Of a stretch of 64,000 nt of DNA, positions 12,054-22,970 are shown one piece after another. The DNA comes from Acanthosepion pharaonis (lineage: Eukaryota; Mollusca; Cephalopoda; Sepiida; Sepiidae), in the NCBI GenBank assembly GCA_903632075.3, contig CAHIKZ030005437.1, positions 3,035,001 through 3,099,000 of the forward strand. Reading direction: 5' to 3'. Below the pieces are notes generated by a model. The model saw only the letters and a list, made by a program, of their open reading frames with translations. It did no database searches and was not told the origin of the DNA. The stretch's first letter is position 1. Each line of letters begins with the position of its first letter. A program made the position numbers and the translations under genes.

Positions 12054-12225
12054 CATAAAGAAAATGCAATTAAAATGTTTCCTTTTATTTATATTCTAGC
12101 GATTAACAATATGTACATCGGCTAAAATGTCTATATCGTGCAAATTTTAATTTCGAATGTTATCTACATAGTAAAACATGGTACTGTCTTGACTTGTTAT
12201 CTATAAGGAAAAGATAACAAGTCAA
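11887..12225. repeat. Duplicated ~90-bp segment flanking a (CA)n(TA)n tract
   Basis: The segment at 11887-11980 (TATCTACACCGTGCAAATTT and ATCTACATAGTAAAACA) recurs at 12127-12180 in the same orientation (TCTATATCGTGCAAATTT and ATCTACATAGTAAAACA). A CA/TA microsatellite (11981-12052) lies between them. A perfect 14-bp inverted repeat (TTGACTTGTTATCT, 12189-12202 against 12212-12225) closes the right side. Confidence 0.7.
11981..12052. repeat. (CA)n(TA)n microsatellite
   Basis: CA units change to about 45 bp of pure TA. Confidence 0.95.
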
Positions 12226-12417
12226 AGTGGCACTCATTTTGTAGCAAACAGACAAACAATACATTTTATATGCATTCAAAATATATATTTAGTGGAAGGC
12301 AGTGAATATCCCATACAGGTTGATATGCTGCTAAATAAAATCAACCAACCAAATCAATTTAATAAATCCTGTAAGGAACTGACTATTTGGCTGCTGCTCT
12401 CATTTGATATCTAAGAT

Positions 12418-12660
12418 GTGTGGGTAGCATAACGCATTTCGACGCGGAAGTTTGCTTTCGTTTATTCGAATTAATGCTCTATTATAAGGATTAGGGCAAA
12501 GTGATTGAAGCCTTCCTCCAACTAAGGGTTAAATACCCGAATAGAGTAGACTCTATTGCTTTAGATTGACAGCACATCTTGGAGAAAGAAAATGAATTTA
12601 AAATCAGACTTCAAGCCATTTTGCCCTAAGCTAATTACTGATGTTGCAGTATTATGATGA
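12418..12660 (+). repeat. tRNA-related SINE S1, diverged copy
   Basis: Resembles the SINE at 15104-15510. A head with GGTAGCATAACGCATT and a B-box-like TTATTCGAATTAATGC is followed by the body block CTCCAACTAAGGGTTAAATA and a TAGATTGACAGCA block (CTCCAGCTATGGGTAAAATA and TAGATGGCAACT in the better copy). Confidence 0.45.
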
Positions 12661-13169
12661 CCCCCCACACACAACAACCCTAATAGTTTACGATACTCGT
12701 GATTAGGATGGAAATCAACCTCTTTTCGTACATAAACCGTTTGTTTCATTTACAGATTGTGGATTATTCCTATATAGTTTCAATATAGATAAAATTTTCC
12801 GTGTTCTCTTTCCAAATTTTCAACGTCAGCGATTTGTATAGAGGTCGTTAAATATTAAGAATGTTGGCAAAGTGTTCTGTTCCTGCATGTTATATGCGAC
12901 ATTTATTTCATTCTTATTTCACTTGCACTTATATATGTTTCCAAAATTCTCGTAAAGAGAACTGTTGAATTGATTTTAGCGTCAACTTCCCTATCACTTC
13001 AAACACTTCTTGTTATGAATTTGAGATACAGACGTGCCATTAATTTTCTCACCAATGAGTTTGATACAAAATGACAGATTCTGAAGGTAAGATCGCCCAA
13101 GACGTTTTCACTAATTTCCAATAACACAAGTCTGATGCGCAATCATTCAAGGTTTTGATTAAATGTCCT

Positions 13170-13173
<4 letters not shown>

Positions 13174-13224
<51 letters not shown>
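13174..13224. repeat. (TA)n microsatellite
   Basis: About 50 bp of TA followed by TGTGTG. Confidence 0.95.
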
Positions 13225-13227
<3 letters not shown>

Positions 13228-13489
13228 TGTGTTTATTCGCTACAAAAATGTTCAGTTAACTTGATTGAATAAGATAGGTCATAAATCAATAAAATGTTTT
13301 GTGACACGGTTTTTCAATTCTGTTGGTTTAGAGTAAATTTTTAACAACATATTCAGTGAGATATGATTAAATATACCCGAGGTGGGTGCAAAGGAAAATG
13401 GGTTATTTAGATATATTATCTGTCTATATTTCCAAGATGAGATATTTTAAATATTTACACTATTTATATTCTTCGGACTGTTGTCCTCA

Positions 13490-13550
13490 TCTTTGTCATA
13501 TTCTAGACGTTTCGGTCGTTATACTCTCCGAGCTTCTTCAGGTGATATAC
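13490..13550 (-). repeat. CTGAAGA...CGAAACGTC hairpin motif (composite repeat S2 fragment)
   Basis: On the minus strand this reads CCTGAAGAAGCTCGG, then a short spacer, then GACCGAAACGTCTAG. It is the same conserved box as in the S2 repeats at 17.2, 34.0 and 59.95 kb, but inverted relative to the S2 copy starting at about 13590. Confidence 0.6.
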
Positions 13551-13589
13551 GTTCGGACAATATATATCACTTGAAGAACAATAAGAAAT

Positions 13590-13990
13590 TATGATGAGCT
13601 CTGGTAAAATGGGTTTTGCTGAGACATTAGGTTTATAATTCTCCAAAATTCATACACTGATGTTCCAAATGACACATAGTAGATAAAAGCGTTGTTTGAA
13701 GTAATCTAGTGACTTGACCCAAACAGTTTAATGGCCACAGTAGAGGTAAAGAAAAACTTGGGGAGTTTAATTACTAAAGGGAGATAACTAAAACTGAGAT
13801 ATCCAGAAAAAGCATGGCACATGGAAGTTGAACAATCTACCCCGCTGGAGGAAATAAAGGGTTCAGTTCGTAATTCCAACATATATCATCCGAAGATGGG
13901 CAGAGCATAGAAAGACCGAAACTTCGTTAATATAACAATAAAAATGAGAACAGAAAGAACAATGTAAATATGTTTAAATTAGATTTAATA
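13590..13990 (+). repeat. Composite repeat S2, diverged copy
   Basis: Follows the S2 order: GAGCTCTGGTAAAA, ACATTAGGTTTATAA, a tRNA-like GACACATAGTAGATAAAAGC, GGGAGATAACT, ATGGCACATGG, AATAAAGGGTTCAGTTCG, then CGAAGATGGGCAGAGC and CCGAAACTTCG. It is clearly homologous to 16860-17340. Confidence 0.65.
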
Positions 13991-15103
13991 ATAAAATCAA
14001 TACGTAAACCATTGTTTATCTTGCGTATTTGCATTTTGATTTAAAATAAACTATTTAATTCCTAAATTATAGCAAACATTCACTAACAGATTTTTTAAAA
14101 CTATATTGGCTGACCCAGTTAGGTTATTTACATTATATGTGATAATTTAAGTAAGTTTTCAAAGTCCATGGTAATATCTAAATAGGTTTTTATTATTTAA
14201 TCAAACTCTAATCTTCTCTATTTTGTGTTTCACGAATTCAAACAATTTTTAAAAAATCTTTTTTAGAACAATGCTGTGAAGAAAGTCGATATTTTCTTGT
14301 TTTAAACAAACAAAATCAATAAAATCTGATTAGCATAGCTATTGCCTTGAAAGGTTTCGGAAATACGCATATCCATGAAAATGTGACATTGATAAATAAT
14401 TAGAGCCTCCAGTGTTCAAACTCGAAATCTGTTTGATAGTGCCAGAATTTGTTACTGAAATTTCAACAAAAAGACAATTTTCAGCAAATAGAAACTATTT
14501 TGATTGAGCAAATCTAATTAGAAGATATTTGGATGCCTGGATTAGGCTCCAAGTCTTTAAAATTGATTGTTTTGCCTGTAATCAACCAGAAGAGAAGCCT
14601 GACAGAAAAAAATAAAAGGGAATTATTCACTGAGAGAGAATAGAAACTTTTCTATTGCGATACATTCATTCCAGATATACTAAAAAAAATTAAAATTCTA
14701 ATTATAACACGGTCGATGTGAGGAAATCATTTTAAATGGGTTTTTGCATTTTCCTCTGGAATATATTTAGTTAAAAATGATTCGAAACAAGTTGACCCAT
14801 TTAAAGTAGGAGTATGAAAACTCAATATACACAATTTTGTCCATATTTAGGTCTTACTGTTATTTTGTTTAAGTTTTTGTTAATGTTACTAAATAAAACT
14901 TCCACTATTTTTTTCATTTACGACATTTATTAAGCGCTTGTCAGAAGGAAATTAAAACATTTTAAGAGACAAATATTCGCCTAGAAGAGAAAATAAACGA
15001 ATATGAGTTAATACTCATTTATAATTGAAGCGTAAATTATTTTTAAATGGGTGTTTGTAATTTTCCGAGAATGTAATATTTCTGTGTACGCAACACACAC
15101 ACG
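13991..15103. other. Intronic stretch, nothing recognised
   Basis: AT-rich DNA without motif or repeat call. Confidence 0.55.
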
Positions 15104-15507
15104 GAGGAGGCACGGTGGAGTAATGGATAGCGGCTTGGATTGAGGAATGGCAGAGCCGAGTTCGAATTCCAGTCGAATCCATTACATTTCACTTACGTGC
15201 TAATACCCTTGGGTAAGGTATGAATAGGTATCCTATTCTTCTCCCTCCAGCTATGGGTAAAATAACAGGACAGACTGGATTCTATAACCTTAGATGGCAA
15301 CTGGTCTAGGAGAAGGACAACTCTGAATTCCAAACCTGCGGGGGGGTCGTTTGTGGACATTGTGGCACTCTGTATTCACCCCTTCAAAAAGTGTGGATGG
15401 TTCTGCACGAAGCCTTCAGCACTATAATCAATGTGCCGGTTTCGGGATGTCAGTTTCCTGAAACTGATCTGCTTGACCCTCATACGTCGAATTCGACGGG
15501 GAGAGTC

Positions 15508-15510
<3 letters not shown>
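15104..15510 (+). repeat. tRNA-derived SINE S1, best copy
   Basis: The head has an A-box-like GGTGGAGTAATGG (about 15113-15125) and a B-box AGTTCGAATTCC (15159-15170), spaced as in a tRNA gene, which fits a Pol III-transcribed SINE. The body carries GGTAAGGTATGAA, CTCCAGCTATGGGTAAAATA, and TAGATGGCAACTGG followed by AGGAGAAGGAC. No cloverleaf with matching acceptor arms was seen, so it is not a functional tRNA gene. The right part contains the perfect palindrome CGTCGAATTCGACG (15485-15498) and runs into a TA tract. Related copies or parts are at 12.4, 18.25, 46.4 and 53.3 kb. Confidence 0.65.

Positions 15511-15565
<55 letters not shown>
15511..15565. repeat. (TA)n microsatellite at the SINE tail
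   Basis: About 55 bp of pure TA directly after the SINE. Confidence 0.95.
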
Positions 15566-15567
<2 letters not shown>

Positions 15568-15745
15568 TTCATAAGACACCAGAAGTGTTGAAAGAAAATG
15601 TCTATTTTTTTTTAGTGATTTTATAACATATTTATAGTAAAATTTTCGAATAAATAAATATATTTGCTCTACTCTGTAATGAGCACTCTTTTAAGAATAG
15701 TATTTGTTGGTTATTGGAACCTACTCCGTATACACCAAGTCTATA

Positions 15746-15747
<2 letters not shown>

Positions 15748-15784
<37 letters not shown>
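15748..15784. repeat. (TA)n microsatellite
   Basis: About 37 bp of TA. Confidence 0.95.
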
Positions 15785-15786
<2 letters not shown>

Positions 15787-16038
15787 GGATTGAGTAAATA
15801 AAATAATTTCACAATTTCTGACAATTAAAATCTTTTGTAAATTATATTATATAACCATTTTTCTTACAATTACTTTATCACCCCCACGCTATTTTAGGGA
15901 AACCTATGACAGTGGAAAATGGTTTAATCTGATGGAGTCCTAAAGGACAAAATGCATCGTACGAAAAAATTATTTTAATAGATTCCACCACACACATTTT
16001 ACAAAGGAAAAATATATATATTTACCAAAATTATTTAT

Positions 16039-16345
16039 CAGTCATAAAGAGTAAAGTTGTGTATGATGCTCTCTAAATATAAGCATAAAATGTTATGTTG
16101 CAACCAATTCACTAAAACGCCTTTATGTATTCTCGGTCTCTTTGATTTTCTTGCCTCAGTATGTCTTGTGTATGTCGAATTCATACCGTTTTTCCTCAGC
16201 ATATGTCATAAAATTTGAATTTTGTTTCTTTTTGATTATATGTATCAGTATACTTGTTCCTATTTTCCTTACAATTTTCACGTTGCGCACATGTTTTCCA
16301 CTTGAAATCTGAAATTTCATTTTCATTTAAGATGTGTCAGTAACA
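16039..16345 (-). mobile_element. RTE-like LINE 3' fragment
   Basis: Minus-strand relic of the LINE family whose RT is best seen at 41260-42620. The plus strand shows the recurring block CTTGCCTCAGTATGTCTTGTG..ATGTC and the fragment GAGTAAAGTTGTGTATGAT, which recurs at 20219-20250. Confidence 0.55.
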
Positions 16346-16619
16346 CTTGGGCGTTTATAATTAACCAAACAAAGGTATCTTGTTGAAAATTATGTCATGC
16401 ATGACACTACCAATTCAAACATGATGTTGAAATATATATTTTAATAATTCCGCTATCAGCGGTAGCAGTGTATAGTACGAAATCAGCCGAGAGTTAAGCA
16501 AGAAAATACAAATGTCCGGCTATTCTCCCTGCAGTATTGAAATGTATGAAAGAAATAATTTTGTTAATATCGAGGCAGACAAATTTTTCCAAAACGTCAT
16601 TCTTTTGTATTTGTCTATA

Positions 16620-17340
16620 TTTCTGAGATTAGTTATTATGTACACTATTTACATTATTCGGACTATTGTCCACGTCCCTAAAAAGCTGTAACACGAGTGG
16701 AAGTAGAAACATCAGGCGTGGTTGACCACATATGCAAAGAAAAGGGAGATCAGCGCCCTCTGTGGGGGTCAGGTTGAAATCAGAGACAAAGAACATCATT
16801 GGAAAATTCGTAAACTTAAGGAATCAGCGCATATGCTAGGCCACAAAAATCTCCTGAACCGACCAAGCATAGAAATGAATACAATATGCGAACCAGTAAC
16901 GAAAATTGCAATATAAGCTCTGGTAAAAAACATGAAATCTAACAGCAAAAATTGCAGTATGAGCACTGGTAAAAATGGTTGCTGAAGACAATAAGTTTAT
17001 AAGTCCCAACAATTTATGCACAGATGCCCTTAAAGACACATGGCACAGTGGATAAGTAACAGGACCCAAAGATTTGTGCGTCCAATACCTGTTTAAGGCA
17101 GTGGAGAACTTGGAGAGGTGAATTAACAGGAGATAACTGATAACTGACATCCATTAGACATGGCACGTGGAACTGGAACGGTCTACCCCAGCGAGCAAAA
17201 TAAAGGGTTCAATTCGACATTCCAACCACCTGAAGAAGGCCGGAGCATACTACGGCCGAAACGTCGTGATAAATATGGCAACAAATATGAGGACAATAGA
17301 CCGAATAATGTAAATAGCGTCATTTTTTTATCAACAAGAA
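16620..17340 (+). repeat. Composite repeat S2, long copy
   Basis: From about 16860 two tandem units (AAAATTGCARTATRAGC then WCTGGTAAAAA) precede a tRNA-like segment: A-box-like TGGCACAGTGGATAAG at 17041 and a weak B-box GTGCGTCCAATACC near 17077. These are followed by GGAGATAACTGATAACTGA, ATGGCACGTGGAACTGG, AATAAAGGGTTCAATTCG, and the hairpin CTGAAGA-A-GGCCG...CGGCC-GAAACGTC (17230-17265). Homologous copies lie at 13.6, 33.3-34.1 and 59.8 kb. Because the tRNA-like part is internal, this is not a simple 5'-headed SINE. Confidence 0.7.
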
Positions 17341-18239
17341 TAAAAAAAGAAACAAATATTTATATAATGTCAACGAAAAGTAACCTCAGATGTTATAAAT
17401 AGATAATCTATACACAGTAGCCTTTTGTGGTACGACTCTGTTAAGGGCATTATTAATAATTAAATCGTCTTTTAATCTGAGACAAACTCGTATTAAATTT
17501 AATATATTCTAATTTTCTTGTAAAAATCACATCATATATCATTAGAACTATTTTAGTGAAATAGATTTCACCAACACAATGGCCAATCAAAAGACCTGAA
17601 AATTGGCTGAAAATTGAACCTTTGACGGTGCAGAAACCAACACTAAGAAAGCTGAGATGAAACGTACGTGAAGAGATTGTCGATGAGGATTTAACGTGCA
17701 ATGAAGGATGAAATATTGTCTGTCGAAACAACTAAATTGATGAGGACATTGGCTTTGTTTCTTTAATACAGAAACAATAGCAATATCGATAAAAAAAAAG
17801 TATGGCGTCTGATAAACGGTGGTTAATTTCATCCGAATGATGTAGTCAGGGGTCTGGGTCCCCAGCAGAAGAACAGATGACGTAATACTTCGTTTGATCG
17901 GAAGACGATTTTAGATTTATTTCGTAACCAATTTGTAACCAGGAAAAAAGTTCTATTCGGCATACTAAATCATAAAGGTTAAAAAACAATCTTCTATTCT
18001 ATAGAAAACTTTCTATCCGTTCACAGGAATTAACTTAATGAATTTTTTTCCAGCTATATACTAAAACAGATTGCTTCCGGAAGAGATAAAAAATACAAAC
18101 GATGGAGGAGACTAAAGATAGATGGACATGTGTTAAAAGATTATGAAATGAAAGGAAAATTTAGACTCTTATTCTAAAGTTTAGTGAATAAGTACTTACT
18201 ACACTTTTCCTCACTAAATACACTTGTATAGGTAATATT
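17341..18239. other. Intronic stretch, nothing recognised
   Basis: AT-rich DNA. Short reading frames lack any domain. Confidence 0.55.
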
Positions 18240-18365
18240 TATTTTCTTCTCATACACTTAGGGGTTAATAACAGGGGAACAACTCTAGATCGCTTTGAAT
18301 GGCAACCAGTCGGAGAAGGACGCGTTAAATCCAAAAGCAGTTGGATGTGGAGCCAGAAATTCCAT
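18240..18365 (+). repeat. SINE S1 body fragment
   Basis: Matches the S1 body: CTTAGGGGTTAATAACAGG, GAATGGCAACCAGTC, GGAGAAGGAC and TTAAATCCAAAAG align with 15250-15340. The tRNA-like head is missing. Confidence 0.5.
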
Positions 18366-18369
18366 TCTT

Positions 18370-18690
18370 AAAAATTCCACTTGCTTCTGCTTTATGTGCC
18401 GTGTCCCCTTGGGATGTAGGCGATCATGAATCTCCAAAATTCCAGTTTCTTGTAGCACCATTTACTCAAGAACATTAAGTATTTCCTCAGTGGTTGTGTT
18501 GTTTTCTTCTGACTCTCTTGCCTTCAATCTGTCCTGTGAATATCAGATTTTCCAACCCTCTTTTCTCATTATGTATCCTAGAAGTTTCAGATATTTTCCT
18601 GTTAAGTATAAGTTTCCATTTTCTTTTCATATTATAGTAACCAAAATAACAGAATTTCTCATAGTGAAGCTTGTACCTCAGGAGTACCTC
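18370..18690 (-). mobile_element. RTE-like LINE 3' fragment
   Basis: The plus strand carries the family signature: CCTTGGGATGTAGGCGATCATG, then CTCTTGCCTTCAATCTGTCCTG, TTTTCCAACCCTC and CATTATGTATCC. This is the reverse complement of the C-terminal RT tail (the R-R-L-K-F-L-x-x-I-x-R-x-x-G-L-x-N-L region) and 3' UTR. Confidence 0.65.
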
Positions 18691-18825
18691 AGGAGTCTAA
18701 CTTACAAACAAATTTTACTAGATTTGTAAATTTTATGTTTATAGAAAATTAACATGAAAAAATACTTCTAATTTCTGCTTGTAAGGAGTGTCATTTTAAT
18801 ATATTTCTCCATTATATATTGTTCA

Positions 18826-18827
<2 letters not shown>

Positions 18828-18883
<56 letters not shown>
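18828..18883. repeat. (TA)n microsatellite
   Basis: About 56 bp of TA. Confidence 0.95.
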
Positions 18884-18886
<3 letters not shown>

Positions 18887-18984
18887 TGTAATATATATTG
18901 CTTATATATTAGGCGAGATTTAACGTCTCAAACATTTTTACTCTAAATTTCACAATATACAAGGCCCTAGAACACTTGAGGTAG

Positions 18985-19460
18985 AGGGTTTACTGAGTAA
19001 GAGGAACTGTCTATGTAGCTAGGCGAGAAAGATAACGGATAACCCTAGACTTTAACAGGTTAAGATTGTAACGCTCGGGAAAACATCCTTTTGGGAGTCG
19101 CTTCCACAGAGAAGTGATTCGCGGGAAGAATTTATTTGAGTGGAAGTTACTTCTCATCTTTTGAATACGGGGGAGTGAGGGTGCTTCGCTACAATGTAAT
19201 TAACATAGCGGGTCCTAGCAGTGGAGGTTAGAACTGGTTAACCTAAGGAATGTAGTTCATCTGTGCACTTTCCATGGAAGCAGTGAGATGCTTGCGACAT
19301 CCCGTCTGTGCAGAGTGATAAATAATTTATCACCAACAAGGACGCGGAGACCATTTTGAACTCTATCGAGACAAGGAAGTGAAGACTGTACAGCTCCTGT
19401 CCAAATATAACGACAGTATTCTATTTTAGGCCTGTCTCTTGTTAAGGTAGAGGATAGCGC
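18985..19460 (-). pseudogene. CR1/L2-like LINE reverse transcriptase C-terminus
   Basis: The minus strand encodes the C-terminal domain of a CR1-clade-like LINE. In order it shows R-P-K-I-E-Y-C ... I-W-T-G-A-V; L-D-R-V-Q-N-G-L-R-V-L-V-G-D; L-H-R-R-D-V-A-S-I-S-L-L; and near the end F-F-P-R-I-T-S-L-W-K-R-L-P-K, F-P-E-R-Y-N-L and L-K-S-R-V-I. These correspond to the conserved RxxxLWNxLPxxxF tail of that clade. Internal stops at about 19200-19260 make it a pseudogene. It ends near 18985 with a stop and short 3' sequence, as expected for a 5'-truncated insertion. It is a different lineage from the RTE-like family scattered through the window. Confidence 0.75.
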
Positions 19461-19835
19461 AAGGAGAAAGGATCTTAATGGAGTGGTACAGGGAATTGAA
19501 CATTTTTCCTCAAATCCACTTGAGGTGTGGGTTGTTTCTTGAGGCCCAGTAGTCGCTCAAGACACGGGGTCTCTTTGAGGGAACTCTATTTTTTTCACGC
19601 AAATCATAGTAGGTTGCGCCATTCACAGATATTTTTTTTATTGAAGAGGTAAAAAAATCCCCCATTTTTGGTACCGGTTGCAGTATACACCGGTAAATTT
19701 TTCCAGGAGGGGGTAAACATTCATACACCGAAATTCAGGGGTTGCACTATTCATGAAGGCGGCCTATACACGATTATATATGGTACATATCTAACGTTGT
19801 TTTATTCAGATAGATATTTTCCATTACGTCATCTA
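19461..19835. other. Intronic stretch, unrecognised repeat likely
   Basis: Moderate GC sequence with a GGTACCGGTTGCAGTATACA block near 19670. No family recognised. Confidence 0.4.
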
Positions 19836-20261
19836 TGCCGTGTCCGTTCAGGACATGGGCGATCATGACTCACTAAAACTTTCTATTCCTTGTGGCCCGG
19901 AGAAGTTTTTAGTTTGGCTAAGGCCCCTCCTCCGCCAACGTTCCGACATCTATTCACACAAGGACGTTAGGATGGTGTTTCTTTAGTTTCCCCTATCTCT
20001 CTTGGCTTCATTATGCTCTGTGAGGATTAAGTTTTCCAAACCACCCTCATCATTATTTTTCTAAGTAATTTCAGCTCTCTCTTCCTTATTCTGATCATAA
20101 CATTTCTTTTTGTTGTAATTTTCATTAAAACTTCCTCATTTCTAACTCGCTACGTCCGTAGAATTCTCATTATCCTTCTGTAGAACTATCACCTCAAATT
20201 TTTATCTCTTCAGTCATACGGAGTAAAGTTGTGTATGATACTCTCTAAATATATGCATCTC
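19836..20261 (-). mobile_element. RTE-like LINE 3' fragment
   Basis: The plus strand has GCCGTGTCCGTTCAGGAC, GGGCGATCATGA, TCTTGGCTTCATTATGCTCTG, a CATTATTTTTCTAAG block and ATTATCCTTCTGTAGAAC, all diagnostic of this family. It ends in GAGTAAAGTTGTGTATGAT, shared with 16051-16069. Confidence 0.6.
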
Positions 20262-20272
20262 TATATATAAAT

Positions 20273-20311
<39 letters not shown>

Positions 20312-21890
20312 ATTCTCAAAATGTGTGTGTTTGCGTGTGTGTGTGATCGGATGTTGTTTATGCGTTTCCGGAGTTTTCATCCGATTTCGATGAAATTATT
20401 TTTGTTTGATAGCCAATTCTTCGGTGCGGATTTTGATTTAAAATTGGCTGGAAAAAATTACAAACTTGAAGGTGAAAAATCGAAAAAACTGATTTTTTAC
20501 CTTTTGTACAAAAATCAAAGGCAAATTTTAATGTCTGTAAAAACAGTGTACAATCAATTTAGAGAGTTGAAATCTAACGCAAAAGAATGGAAAATAACAT
20601 TTTATTTGAGGGGGTGATGATGCCTCAAGGAAGATAACTTTTGTCAGTGACATACTATTTTCACCATTTTTCCTCTGAAACAATCGCTCAATTGTAGCGA
20701 ACCTAAAATAAATATTACAGGTGCAAGACATCAGTGACGTGCCCCTTTACCTCAACGTAAAGGCAGCATTCTGCCTATATATAAGTAAACCCTCTCTTTC
20801 TGTAGCTCTATGTGTCCATTTATCAAATTTTGTTTGTTCATACTCTCTCAGTTTCATTCGCCTAATACATTTTTTAATATTACATTTTCACTCATAACTT
20901 TCCAATCCTAGCTCATGCTGTGTGGGAGTGATTCACACCTCCACGCGTTGCCCATCGGTTGCTGCTGACCTTGATAATTAGCAACATCTGTTAATGTGGC
21001 CCTGCAACACGCGCTGTGTCACGCGATGTCTCATGCCCTAACACACGCGCATACGCATGTCCTACGGAACGTGACACCTGTTAGAGTTGCCTATTGGCTG
21101 CACAAAGCCCCTTTACACGTCCAGTCAAATGTCGCTGTGTCATACTGATTGCCTACGCACTCGTAAGCTCATTGCTACCGCTTAATTCCGCTTCTACTTC
21201 TGTACGACCAGATCTACTTACATATTCCTTTTCTCTTGGCCAAGGATCAATCTTTCTCAGAAGTTACCGTTTACTTTGCATAAAGCCTACTATTACTACT
21301 ACTACTACTACTACAGTTTTAAGGCGTTGCTTTCATTGTCTTTTATAGCCGTTCCCAATTTAATTTTTCTATTGCCATGCCAGTTTTTACATTGCATTCA
21401 CCGTAGTAATAAGTAAGCGTGCTTTCTATTACTCAACATTTATTTTTCCAGTCTTTTCTAAAGTTATTTGAGCTTAGTGATTCCTGTAGCTTTTCAGCGT
21501 TCTCTTCTGGTATTTGCTCACGCAGTCCATTTGATAATTCATACTTGTCTAAGACATGCCACCAAAGAAAGGAACTTGCCGAGGTTGCAAAACCGTGGCT
21601 GCCAGGACCGCCATGTGAATAAGTGATAACGAATCGTCATAGAACATTCAGTTCGCCTGTCTCAAAATACCTATTCGAATGCTTCAATCAGAGCCACTGA
21701 GTCTGAAGATCAATGTAGCCATCGGCTTTCCAGAAGAGCGTACCTGAACACTTCTGCGCGTGAAGCTGAAACTGCTGATCAAAGGACTCAACGGCTGAGG
21801 AGAAACGACTCTTCAAATGCTGCAGCGCGTGAGGGTGAAATAAGATTCAGAACGCAAAAACGGCCCTTTTCAGGGCCAAACCCCCATTCA
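20262..21890 (+). mobile_element. Helitron, 5' terminal part (truncated)
   Basis: Begins with a TCTATATATAAA-type end followed by a CA/TA-rich leader and the GATTTCGATGAAATT region common in Helitron 5' ends. At 21556 a short ORF starts M-P-P-K-K-G-T-C-R-G-C. After a break, 21660-21850 encodes repeated charged units (S-E-D-Q-x-S-x-R-L-S-R-R; A-E-T-A-D-Q-R-T-Q-R-L-R-R; A-A-A-R-E-G-E) with a period of about 23 residues. Such repeats typify the region upstream of the Helitron Rep/helicase. No Rep HUH or helicase domain and no 3' hairpin were seen, so the element is cut off at about 21890. The trinucleotide run at 21291-21314 is (ACT)n. Confidence 0.5.
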
Positions 21891-22029
21891 AGTCGTTAAC
21901 AAAGCATTTGGAGATGTGCCTCAGTTGCACCTAATCGTTGTTACTAATATTGATTTTCGGGTGGGCTGATTTAAATTTAAACTTCTCCAATTGAACTGCA
22001 AAAATTCCCAGTAATGAAACACCGTGCTA

Positions 22030-22030
<1 letters not shown>

Positions 22031-22086
<56 letters not shown>
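22031..22086. repeat. (TA)n microsatellite
   Basis: About 56 bp of pure TA followed by CA/CG-rich units. Confidence 0.95.
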
Positions 22087-22088
<2 letters not shown>

Positions 22089-22606
22089 CACGCATACATA
22101 CATACAGTATGTGTGCGTGTAATTTATTACTGCAAAAGATATTTTTAGTTGATACCAGTGTTAGAAATAAGTCTAAATATACTCCCTTGCAGGATTCAAA
22201 CCAGCGTCCTCGCATTTGTTGTAAAAAAAATGTCATTAAATATACAGGTTGATTTAAAAGTAACTCCCTATTTTATGTTTAATGGATTCCCCGTCTAACT
22301 GTTTTATAACACGGAAGAATCCATCCTAAGTAAAATAGGATTCACCCAGTAAAGCCATTAAATCTTTATAATTGCATTGTTTCTGTTTCGGATGAGGAAA
22401 ACAAATATGTTTCAAGAATAATTGTTGGTGAGCTGGCGCGGTCAAAAGCAGGTTGGATAGTTTCTCTTACAAAGACGGACACTGGTTGGGACCCTACCGG
22501 AGAGGCCATTTAAAGTTTCCTCGCAGACAGACGGGATACACACAGCTTAAAATGAAAAACAAAACAGGGTGTCTTTCAAGTATGAGTACTCACTAAAAAG
22601 AAAGTA

Positions 22607-22643
<37 letters not shown>

Positions 22644-22654
22644 GAATCCTAACG
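22087..22654. other. Intronic stretch, nothing firmly recognised
   Basis: Contains CAGGTTGATTTAAAAGTAAC at 22245-22264, which resembles a mariner terminus but has no partner, and a (TA)n run at 22609-22641. Confidence 0.45.
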
Positions 22655-22696
22655 AGCCAGGTAAACCAAGAGACAACTCGCACATTATAACACACA

Positions 22697-22732
<36 letters not shown>

Positions 22733-22840
22733 GAAATATAGTCTTAAAGTGTACTATATTTATGGAATAAAGTGCTCAATATCAGAGAAAGAGCGTGTGT
22801 AAATACAAAAGTGAACATAGAAGTCAACACTTAGAGGCGC

Positions 22841-22874
<34 letters not shown>

Positions 22875-22892
22875 CCTGGCTCTCTATGATTC

Positions 22893-22970
<78 letters not shown>

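Noticed and set aside
15104..15180. A tRNA gene suggested by A- and B-boxes
   Set aside because: No acceptor-stem pairing or anticodon stem could be drawn, and the sequence recurs with a non-tRNA body, so it is a SINE head.
17230..17265. Calling the hairpin a proven hammerhead ribozyme
   Set aside because: An extra A next to stem II and a weak stem I; kept only as a finding to test.
22245..22264. Possible mariner terminal repeat
   Set aside because: No inverted partner or transposase was found nearby.
22897..22967. CRISPR-like regular repeat
   Set aside because: Simple TCTA/TA microsatellite without spacers; the window is eukaryotic.
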